Assembly: GCA_032173965.1 (NCBI GenBank) | Contig: CM063292.1 | Span: 1,504,501 to 1,568,500, forward strand | DNA length: 64,000 nucleotides | From: Sitta carolinensis | Lineage: Eukaryota; Chordata; Aves; Passeriformes; Sittidae | Reading direction: 5' to 3' | Shown: piece by piece, positions 34,601 to 44,200 of the stretch | Layout: the number at the start of each line of letters is the position of its first letter | Position numbering within the stretch: the stretch's first letter is position 1 | Program-made: the position numbers and the translations under genes | Notes under the pieces: model-generated | Told to the model about the DNA's origin: nothing | Seen by the model: only the letters and a program-made list of their open reading frames with translations | Databases searched by the model: none

Positions 34601-35829
34601 CTTCAGGGCTGTGGCAGCTGCCGGGACCCGCTGCAATCCCTCCTGCCGCTGCTCCTCACCCTGCCTGTCCCTCAGGAGCGGCTGTCCCGCTGTTCTCGGG
34701 CGGGCTCGGCCCCGCCGCCGCTCTCCTCTGCCGGAGGCGCTGCTCCAGCTGCCGCACCCGCTCCAGGCGGCCCCGCAGGTCCCTGCCGGCCCCGCCGGGC
34801 ACAGCGGGCACCTGCCCCAGCATCTTCATCCTCTGCAGGCGGCCCTGCAGCTCGGCCACGTCCTCCTGGGCAGGGAGGGGACACGGGGTCAGAGCGGGAC
34901 ACGCGGCACCAAAGGCACCCGCCCCGGGAGCAGCCCGTACCCGCTGCAGGCGCCTGGCGGTCTCCGGAGCACCGGGCTCTGTCCCCGTGTCCTGGCCACG
35001 GCCGAGTCCCCCGGTGGTGGTGGCGGCCGGGGGGGACATGGCCGAGTCCCGAGAGGGGGGTGTCGGGGGTCGAGGAGTGGCCAGAGGCGAGGAGTTGGTG
35101 GCCTGCAAGAGAGCAGAGTTAGGGAACGGCCGGGAATCCACCCGCCCGCATCCACTCCCCTGTGTGCCCCAAAGTCCTGCACTGGGAGGGGGGAGCCATG
35201 GAGAGGTCCGCAGTAGGGGTAGGGGGGCTTGAAGGGGGCGAGTTTTGGGGATCGTGCACTTGGGGCAGGGTAAGTCCGGGTGAGCGGGGGAATGTGCATC
35301 AGGAGAAGGGGGAAGGGCAACTTCTGGGGATCCCGCACTAGGGAAAGAGGTCGAGCACTCGCGGGGCTGTTGTTTTTGGTTCCACGCCCACCCGTTCCCT
35401 CCCCCATCCCACTTCGGGGCCGCATCCCAGAGGAAGCGGCGCATCCCCGACCCCGCCATCTTCCTACCGCTCCCGGAGAGCCCGGCTCCGCATCCCGGGA
35501 CAGCTCCAGCCTCTTCCGCGCCGACTTCCCGCTCGGTTCCCCGAGCCGGGCCGCGACCGGCGACCCCGCTTCCATCTCCCGGCGGCTCCGCTTCCTGCCC
35601 GCCAGGCCCCGCAGGGCCGGGGAGCCGCCGCGGGCCGGGGTGCGCGGCGAGCCGGGCAGCGCTGAGCGGGTGCTGAGCCCCGCCGGGGCACCATCCTCAT
35701 CCTCCTTCTCCCGGAGCACCAGGGACCGCCGAGGGCGGCTTTGAGGCGGCGGTCGCCGCTGCGCTTGGCCGGGGCTCCGGTGGGCGCTTTTGTCTGGCCG
35801 AAGAAGTCGGTGAGGCGGAGCTGGGCCAT
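31691..35829 (-). CDS. CDT1: CDT1, DNA replication licensing factor (10 exons, two apparent 1-base losses)
   Basis: Nuclear factor that loads MCM2-7 at origins in G1 and is destroyed in S phase. Minus-strand exons: 35829-35468, 35102-34941, 34865-34660, 34463-34270, 34150-34005, 33761-33658, 33470-33282, 32822-32688, 32590-32389 and 31854-31691 (TGA 31693-31691), about 621 aa. The start [14 protein letters not shown] is a PCNA-dependent degron: Q-x-x-L, the TD pair, FF, and K at +4. Exon 1 also encodes Ser/Thr-Pro sites (SPRTP) and a cyclin-binding-like KRLEL. The middle winged helix ([58 protein letters not shown]) and C-terminal MCM-binding domain ([34 protein letters not shown]) are clear. 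Exon 1 (near 35733-35735) and exon 4 (near 34410-34414) are each one base short of frame. Intron 9 is a minisatellite. Ten exons, as in human. Confidence 0.95.
31866..32341 (-). repeat. 22-24 bp minisatellite filling CDT1 intron 9
   Basis: About 20 tandem copies of a unit reading GGTCAGCACCGGGAGAGAGC plus GAGA on the plus strand; some copies are 22 bp or have GGCC for GGTC. The plus strand contains no CT dinucleotide from 31857 to 32341, so the transcript of CDT1 has no AG there. In transcript sense each unit is GTGCTGAC (branch-point-like) followed by CTCTCGCTCTCTCCC (polypyrimidine). The period near 24 gives repetitive 8-residue open frames on both strands, which are not genes. Confidence 0.95.
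32975..33215 (-). mobile_element. CR1 LINE 3' end in CDT1 intron 7
   Basis: Reads on the plus strand as the reversed CR1 tail: GAGTCATGGAATGGGCTGGA, CCAGGGATCCAGGGGCAGCC, GGAGGAATTCCTCCCCAATATC-like block. It lies in the sense orientation of CDT1 transcription. Confidence 0.8.
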
Positions 35830-36060
35830 GGCGGCGGTGCCGGTGCCGATCCCGGTCCCGGTGCCGGTCCCGGTGCCGGTCCTGGTTCCGATCCCAGGAA
35901 CACGTGGGGCCGGTCCCGCGCGTTTCTCTCTTGGCGGGAGCCCGCGCGCAGAGGCCCCGCCCACCGAAGGGCGGAGAGAGGTCACGTGGACGGGTTTGGC
36001 GCCACTCGGCTCTTAAAGGGGCCGCGTCCCCGCAGCGGCGCCGCCCGGGGTCCGGGGCAG
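35830..36060 (-). promoter_or_regulatory. CDT1: CDT1 CpG-rich promoter with E2F-like sites
   Basis: Directly upstream of the CDT1 start. It contains TTGGCGGGAG at 35931-35940 and TTTGGCGCC at 35995-36003, both close to the E2F consensus, plus CACGTG at 35983-35988 and a CCCCGCCC box near 35955. E2F control is established for mammalian CDT1; here it is inferred from the sites. A GGTGCC/GGTCCC hexamer repeat (about 35834-35893) lies in the presumed 5' UTR. Confidence 0.6.
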
Positions 36061-37575
36061 GGGGGGCTCCGGCACTGCTGGGGTCTGCACCGGCTGCTGC
36101 GCCATGGCAGGGGTGGAGGATGCCCTCTGCAGCTGGGGCTAGTGGGGCGAAAGAGGGAATTTTCACCTGGAATGGTCGCCCCACTCACCTGCTCTTCCCA
36201 GCGCACGTGGGGCCAAGCCCTGACCTGTCCAGCGAGCGCTCCGTGGTGGCACGGAGACCCTCCGGGCTCCAGCCGTGGGGGCGAGGGGCTGCGGGGGCAC
36301 CCGCAGCATCCCCCTGCCCCACGCCGGGCCCTGTGCCGCGGAGCTGGGAGAAGCCTCTGGCCCATCGCTGCCAGCCCAGGCACTCAGGCCGTGCCCGCAG
36401 CACTTTAGGGAGCCTCAGGGTCTCCCACATCCCTCGTAAAACCTGAGCGAGGCCGGCAAAGTGCAGCGGGGCCGGATCCAGCCGCACAGGGCAGGGCTCT
36501 GCGGTGCCATTCCCGGTGCCCATTTGCTCCCACAGCCTCCATTCCCTGCCCGGCTGCGGGTGCTGGGGCTGGGTTGGGAGCAGGAGGCTGGTGTGGGTGC
36601 CCAGATACCTGCTGGCACTGGGGTGGCCCGGCAGCGGGGTGTTGGTAATTCCCATATCCAGGTCTCGTGGGTGCGGGGTTAATGGTTAACCTCACGTCTT
36701 TGTGATGGTGAGTAGCAGCTGATTCCCCGTGATAAGGATGCTCCCACCAGGGGCTGTGCCTGCCAAACCCATGGATACTCACATTTGGGAGCCATCAGGC
36801 CCATCCTGGTTCGGGGGTTGTGGTGTGGGCATGTTTGGGGTGGGCAGAAGAGGCCCTGGAATTCTGGAGGGAGCCCAGAAGAGAGTGGGGGCAGTCTGGC
36901 AGTGTGTAAGCTGGGTGCCAGTTTGTTAGCCCTGTTGGGAAAACAAGCACAGGGAAGCCAAGGAATGTGGAGAATTTCATGGGCCGATGGTTCCTGTTAG
37001 GGGCTGGTGGCTCCAGCACTGCCAGGTGCCACTGGCCACGCTGCCCATGCCACCAGCTGTTCCTGGTGCCTGCCCACAGGGACTCGGGGTGGGATTTGGG
37101 ACTGAGCACAGCCCGGCTCCAGATGTGACCCCAACTCCCCACACCTGGGCTCCCAATTCCACGGGGGTGTGGGTCTGCATTTGGCCCTGCGGTGGGCACC
37201 GAGCTCTGGGAACGTGGGGCTGTGGAGGCAGCTCCAGGGATCATGGATCCAGCCCCAGGAGCAGGGGGTGATTCCCCAATTCCCCAGGGACACAGCACCC
37301 GGCTCCAGGAACGGGGGTGATTCCCCAAGCCCCCTGTGGTACACAGTCCCCAGCTCCAGGAACAGGGCATGATTCCCCAGGAACAGGGGATAATCCCCCA
37401 ATTCCCCAGTGGTACCCAGCCCCCAGCTCCAGGGCTGCACTCCCCGAGCTCCCCACTCTATTCAGCAGCTCTCAGCCCTGGTATCCACAACAAACATTCG
37501 CCAGAAACCACCTCCGACTTCTTTATTTCATTTTCGGACAAAATAAACAGGAAACACATCTGCTTATCTTTCTTT

Positions 37576-37577
<2 letters not shown>
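36060..37577. other. CDT1-PIEZO1 head-to-head intergenic region
   Basis: GC-rich, no exon recognised. It includes a minisatellite at about 37240-37445. Overlapping open frames on both strands reflect low stop-codon frequency in GC-rich DNA. Confidence 0.65.
37240..37445. repeat. Minisatellite with about 57-bp units upstream of PIEZO1
   Basis: Three to four imperfect copies of a unit built from CCCAGCTCCAGGAACAGGGG, TGATTCCCCAATTCCCCAG and a GGTACACAG-type end. Confidence 0.75.

Positions 37578-37621
<44 letters not shown>
37578..37621. repeat. 44-base uninterrupted poly(T)
   Basis: Forty-four consecutive T at the left edge of the PIEZO1 CpG island, preceded by pyrimidine-rich TCTTTCTTTCC. 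Confidence 0.9.
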
Positions 37622-37629
37622 CACCCCCG

Positions 37630-38260
37630 ACGGCAAAAAAAGCGGAACGCGGGGGGCTGCCCGGACACCTCGTGCCGCGGCGGGGCGGCGCTGGGCGCGC
37701 GGGTGCCGGGGGCGGCGCTGGGGCCGCGCCGGCCCGGGACGGGGCGGCGAGTGGAGGGGGCGGGCGGTGCCGCTTACGCGGCGGGCGCGGGGCGGGGCAG
37801 CGCTCGGAGCGCCGGTACGGGCAGCGGCGTCGGCCCCGGGCTGCCCGCCCGGCGGGGCGGAACGGCTCGAGCGCTCGGGCCGGGCCCCCGCGCGCGGCAT
37901 GGACCGGCGGGGCTCTGCGCGGGGCTCTACTGGCTGCTGCTGCCGCTCGCCCTGCTCGCCGGTGAGTGCGGGCCGCGGGGGAGCCCCCCGAGGTGACCCC
38001 GGTACGCCCCCCGCCCGTGGGAGGGGGTGGCTCGGGGAACCCCCCTCCCACTCCCGGGGCTGTCCCGGCCGCTCGCCGGTGGGCGCGGGGGCTGCGCCAG
38101 CACGTGGAGCTCGGGGCGAGCGGCTCCCTGCGCCCGGGAGCCGGGGCTGCCGCCGGGGGCTGCGGGGAGGGCGCGGGGCCGGCACGGAATTCACCCGAAT
38201 TCCCGCTGTCGCCACCCGTGACCGGGTCCCACCCGCGGTTTTCACCCGCGTGTGCCCCCC
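37630..38260 (+). promoter_or_regulatory. PIEZO1: PIEZO1 CpG-island promoter and exon 1 region
   Basis: Extremely CpG-dense block surrounding the first coding exon, with GGGGCGGGG-type GC boxes near 37790 and no TATA box. The transcription start site is not determinable here. Confidence 0.7.
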
Positions 38261-41200
38261 ACCCCGTGCCCCGACAGCCGCGGGCTCTTTGCCGTGCAGG
38301 TGACCCGCGTCGGGCACAGCCGGGTCGCCACGCTCGCCGTGCTGCCTTTTGCAGGGTGGGAGGTTCGGAGGTTGCCCCCGCCGGGGTGGGCGATGCCCGG
38401 GGGGCAGCTGGCACCCATCCTTGTCTCCGTGCCCGCCCGGGTGGATCCCGGCGAGCAGAGCGCCCACCCCAGCCCCTGTGGCTCAAGCTGCCCCTTCCCA
38501 GCACTGTCGGCCTTTGATGGCAGATGTGCCACCCACCGAGGCAACCGGCTGGCCACCGGCCTGGAAAATCCCTGTGTCCCGGGACGCGCCGGACAAGAAT
38601 CGGCTCTTTGAAGCCCGGCTGCTCCGGAGCCCCTTCGGGGACGCTGCGTTCGCGTAGACGCAAAGGAAAAAACCTCTTTATAAACAGGATTGTTCAAGGG
38701 GCTCCTTGTGCCGGGCACGGGCTGGGTCTGCTTGCCACCAACCCCGGGCTCACGCCACCCGAGCTGGGGTGCCTGAGCCCGGAAAGATCTGGGGCAGCCC
38801 TAGAATGACTTTTGGGACACTGTCACCTGGAGAGAGTTGAGAGGGACGCGCGCCCGGCCGAGGGGGGCGCATCCCGCCGGGAGTTTTGGGGAGCGGGGCT
38901 GGGTTTCGGGGTGCTGGCGCCGGGCAGAGCCTCGCTGGCGGAGGAAGTGGGTGACTCTTGGAAAAGCTGCTTTTCCTTTGGTTGGCTGGGGCAGTGACTC
39001 AGAGCATCGCGCAGGATGTGAGGAGGTTAATTATAACCCAGCCCACGAGCGGGGCTGGCAGAAGGGGCGCGGGAGCTGCCGGGGGCATCCCATGGGTGCC
39101 TGGGGCGACACGTGGCCTCCGGGCGCAGCCTCCCGCGGGGCCCTTCTGCTCCAAATCGTGCGGATTTGGCCCCAAATCCTGCCAGGCTCGCTTGGCTCTT
39201 CACCCTGCCCCGCCACGGGACCCGCGCTCCCCCACAGCTGGGGACGCTGGTGGCCTTGCTGTCCCCGTGCCTTGCTAAGCTTGTAGATGGCTCGTTTAAA
39301 TTTGGGGCCCCTCTTGGGCGGGGACTCGGTCGTTCTCCAGCTGATTGGCGAGAGGGGGTGACTCAGCAGTGCCCCGGGGTCTCGCAGGAGCGCCCGGGGG
39401 AAACTGAGGCACGGGTGGGGTGCGGGGGGTTGTGGCTCGTCCCGCTGCACCTGGGTGGGAGGATCTGCCCCGGAGCACGACCCGCCTGCGGCCCTTCCTT
39501 CCCTGGCAGGCTGGCTCTCCCCGAACGTCCGGAGGATGTTTGCTCGCGGCTCCCGGCCAGCTCCGGGCCAGTGGAAGTGCAGGGCTCCACTCGGAGCAGC
39601 CCCCCGGGCTCCCACGGCTGGCACAGCGCTGGGCACAGCCGGGCCGTGTCCCCGCCTGGGCTCCATCCTTCCTGCTGGCATTCTGGGGTGCGGGGGGCAC
39701 AGCGCATCCCACCCGAGGGGGGACCGGGCACCCGCGGTGCTGGTGCCAGTCGTGGCCACGCTGATCCGTGGTGCCTCAGGCTGGGTGAGGGTGGCACCCC
39801 CTCCCTGGGGCTGCGGTGCCCCCAAGCCCCCCCGATGTGGGGACACAGCCCCCCCTGCCCGGCCGGGGTGCTGGGGGGTCCCGGGTGCTGCAGGGCTGGA
39901 GCCCAGCTGGATGCCAGTGTGGGCTGCAGCAGCTGCCTCCTGCGGTCAGGTGCTTTTTATAAAACCAAGGGAATTAAAATAGAGGAGGGAAAAAAACCTA
40001 AAAAAAACCTATATTAAAGAAAAAAAAAAAAAAAAAGCAAAGCCACCACTGTCTCCAAGAGCAATAACTGCTGCTTCCTCCCGGGCGCAGGGGGAGGGGA
40101 TGGGGTGGGATGGGAGGATTAGATGGGATGGAGATGCAGGGCCCGGGTGCCCAGGACTGAGCCCCCACAGCCCCAGTGAGGCGGGGGACACCGTGGGGGG
40201 CTCCCCAGGGGTGCAGCGGGTCCCCTTTGGGTGAGGACAGCAGGGTCGGGGCACCCCTTGGTGCTGCCATATGGCAGCCACGGTCCCGCTGGGAATGTTG
40301 GTGGATTTGGGAATGTGCGTCCTCACCTCTGCCAGTGCTGAGCCTGCAGCTCTGGGTGCCCTGTGCCGTGCAGGGGGTGTCCCCTGGCACTCGTCCCCTG
40401 AGCTGCTGCAGTCCCTGTCCCGTGGCACGAGCTGCTGGCTGCTGCTGGGGTTTGTCAGGCTGGCAGCCCTGGCACGCAGCCCGGAGCCCTCCCGGGGCAT
40501 CTCCTGCGGCATTCCCAGGGTCGGGAGCTGTGGGGTGGCCGTGAACTTTCCACCAAAACAGGATATGGTGGGCGAGCCGGTGGGGCTGCTCTTTCCTGGA
40601 AAGAGGGGCTGAGGCTGGGAATGTGCCGGTGGCCAGCTTCGCTTGCCCGGGGGCTTGTCGCTTTGGGACTGCTGGGATTTTGGGATGCGGCCTCTGGGTT
40701 CCTCACCGTGCCGCTGGTTTGCAGCCAGCGGGTGCAGAGTCGAGTCCTGGGGGCGAAGTGACACCTCGGGGACCCTGTCAGGGGTCCCCAGCTGGGGCTG
40801 GTGAACTGGGAGGCCGCTGGGCAGAGCTGCCTGGCTCCGGCAGCAGCAGGTAACGGGCCCGTGTGAGCGAGCAGGGTAAAATTAAAGAGCTGTGTTAATT
40901 AAAAGAGCTGTGTTAATTAATCCCGAGCGGCCGCAGGTCCCCGCAGAGCAGCGGCCGCGCCGGTGCCGAGCGCGGTGTGGACGCAGAGCGGTGGTGCAGG
41001 GCTGGGATGTGGGGGTCCCCAGCTCCGGGGCGTCTGGGGAGCCCCCTTTCTTCGTGCAGCTGGGAATGGATCCACCCTGGAAGCCGGCTGGCTGTGGGAT
41101 GGTGCCTGGTTTGCTGTGCCAGACCCCAACCCTCTCCCAGAGGGGGACGCTGATGCCGACTCCTCCTGGCTGCCCCCACTTTGCCAGTGGTTCCCGGTGA

Positions 41201-44200
41201 CCCCAATCCCCTCCCACGAGGAGAGTCAATTAAGGCTGGCGTGCAGGAACCCCGGCACATCCCGCCCAGCTCCCCAGTGCTGTAATTTATCCTCCTCCCG
41301 GCTCATTAATGTCGTTAATATTTCACGTGCTGCCGGTGGCAGGGAGCTCCCGGCAGCGTGGGAGCTGCTCCCGGGGTCACGGGGCTGGGTGAGCTGGATT
41401 TGGGGTGCCAATCCAGGATGCCTGGCTTAGGGGCAGGCTGAGTGCTCAGAGAGAGAGGCACCCCGGGGTGTCGTGGGCGAGGGCACTGTGGGGAGGGGGC
41501 TGTGGGTGCCACCCACCCACCCGCCCGGCTGCTCCGCGGGCGGGTTTGCTCTCCCCACACGCCAAACTGGTTTTTCCTCCCAGTGCCTGCACTTTCCCCG
41601 CTGTCAGCAGTGCGGGGAACCGGTTCCCTCCGACTGATGCAGGACGAGCACCCACGCAGCCAGGCCCGGCACGCCCCGCCGCAGCCGGGTGGGTGCCAAG
41701 CCGGGCTCCGAGGTGCTCCCAAACCAGGCTGTCACCACCTCCTTTCCCTCCTTTTCCATCCTGCTTGAAGCCGTCAGCCCTGCTGGGAGCTTTCCTGGTG
41801 CTGCCCGAGGGGTGCGGGGTGAGCCACCACCTCACCAGAGGGTGCCGGGGGTGCTGGTGGCACCAAAGCGCGTGGGTGCCCCCCCCGGTGCCCCCCAGTC
41901 CGTGTCCCCATTGGAATTCCGGCCGTGCCACCGTGTGCCCAAGGTGCCAGCAGCACCCAGGGCAGGGCCGGGGTCTCCCGGAGGGGCTGGGTCAGCCCGG
42001 GGTGGGCAGTGGGGTGGGTGGGCGCTGGCACGGCGGGGCCAGTGGCCAAGGGGCCCTGCCTGGCTCCCACGGAAGCCGGAGCAGCGTCTCGCCCCCGTGC
42101 CGGGAAGGCTCCTCTCGGCTGGAATATTTGCTCCATGAGATCATGGTTTGCCGAAACAGCCAGGAGCCCTCGGCGGCAGCGGGAGGTGACGCGGCCCGGG
42201 GTCACCGCGGGGAGGTGGCTGCTGGGGACGCTCCCGGTGCCCCCCAGCCCTGCCCTGCTCGGGGCCAGGCTGGGCTTGGCAGCCTTGGGGACACGTGGGG
42301 GGACCCCAACTGCTTTTAGCCGGACACGTGGGACGTGTCCCGGGGCGTTCCTGGGCGCTTCGTCCCGCCCTGCGAGGGAGCCCCGCTGTCCCGGGGGTTG
42401 TGCCGTGTCCCCCCGGCCGCGCCGTCCCTCACCCCAGGATGTGTTGTCCCATTGAAACCTCGTAAACACAGGAAGGGCCGTGCCGGGCTGCGGTGCTGAG
42501 CACGTCCCTGGCGCCCGGCCGGGCCCCCCTCACCCTCCCCCAGTCCCACGGGGGCAGGGCTGCCCTCTGAGCCCCCCTGGCTCAGCCCCTTCCCACGGGG
42601 GGTGCCCAGGGGAGCAGCTCCCTGCGCTGGCCGTGCACAGCCAGGGGCACCAACAGCGCTTCTCTGTGGCTGTCCCCTCCCTGGGGACTGGTGGGATGTG
42701 TCCCCTCTGCTCTGCTCTGCCTGCTTGGGGGGATGGCCAGGGCACAGTGACAAAGCTCCTTCCCCCGTTTCCCGGGGGTGTCCCGGTGGTGCTGCCCTGT
42801 GGGTGCTCCCAGCTCCTGCCAGTGCACATGCCGGTGTCTGTCAGTGTGGTGACAGGAACGCTGCGTCCCCAGCCGGGGTGGCAGCTGCCCTGTCACGTCC
42901 CTGTCCCCATCCCTGTCCCCATCCCCGTCCCCCTGCTCCGCAGGGCGCTGGCTCCTCCGGTAGTTTCGTGCCTCCTCCAAACAAGCTGTAATTTAGGTCT
43001 AAAAATAAGTGAGGGGGAAGGTGCTGAGCTGGTGGCACACCCAGAGCAGGGCTGGGGACAGGTGCTGTGCTGGGGGGCTCACCGGTGGGGGTCTCTGCAA
43101 TGCTCAGCCTGGTTTTGTGGGAATGATGTGGAAACACAGCAGATTTTTCTCATGGCACTTCTTCCCCTGTCACCCCGTGTGTCTGGCACCGCTGATGTCT
43201 CCTCTTCTTGTCACCCCTGTGTGTCACCAGGAGGGGCACACAGGTCCTGCCTCTTTCCGACAGCACTTTTTTGGGGCTCGACCCCCTTGTCCTACCTGGC
43301 ATCACCCCAGGACCCAGTACCACCTGGCATCTCGGGGTGCCTCTCGTTTGGGGATCCCCATGGTGGGGGGGTGCAGCTGTGAGCCCTCCCTGTGCCACAG
43401 CCCTGTCACTGAGCCTGTCCCTCTGTCCCCAGCCTGCCTGTTCCGCTACAACGTCCTCTCCCTGGTGTACCTGCTCTTCCTGCTGCTCCTGCCATGGTTC
43501 CCGGGGCCTTCCCGACGCTTCACCAAAGGTAAGGGGCTCACCTGGGGCAGCAGGGACCTGCCACCCCCCTCCCGCGGGCACCTTCGCTGCGGTTTCACCC
43601 CGCCTGGGCAGCCTGGCTCCGTGTGGAGCCTCTCTCTGTTAATTATAGCCCAGCGGGGCTATTAATAGCCCTCCTGCTCCAGAAGGGCCAGTTTGGAGCC
43701 TCATTAACCAAAAACCTCCGGGCTGTGTGGGCACACCACGAGCAGCCCCTGTGCCCTGCCCGGGCCACTGGGGCGTGGTGGTGGCCGCAGGGGTCACCCA
43801 CACCTGGGCAGGTGCCCGTAGCCCCCCCTGTGCCCGGCTTGGCCCCCACCCCTAGCGCCTGGCACGGCCACAGCTAAAAGCTTTACCCTCTGAATATTTC
43901 ATGGGCTCGCCCGGCCCCGGATCCCGGCGCTGCCGAGAGCCTTCCCGTGGATTTACAGGAAAAAACAAGCGGAGGGAAAGCTGCTGGCCCGGGGCCGCCC
44001 CCAGGCCGGCTCGCAGCTGTGGTGGGCTCGCTGCCCACCCCACCCCCTGGCCAGGAAAACGGGCACAGGGCCCGGAGAGCAGGGTGGGATGGGGGCACGG
44101 CTGCAGCTGGTGGAAGGGCTGACAGGGTTTGGAGTAGGGGGGACCCCCGGAGCCCTCCCACGGGACCCTCCAGCAGGGACGGGGATGCTGAGTGCACCCC

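Noticed and set aside
34889..36184. 431-codon minus-strand open frame
   Set aside because: Only part of it is real CDT1 coding (the second half of exon 1 and exon 2 region); the rest is promoter and intron read through in GC-rich DNA.
37458..38663. 401-codon minus-strand open frame opposite PIEZO1 exon 1
   Set aside because: Passes through the poly(T) tract and CpG island; Arg/Pro/Ala-rich low complexity with no homology.
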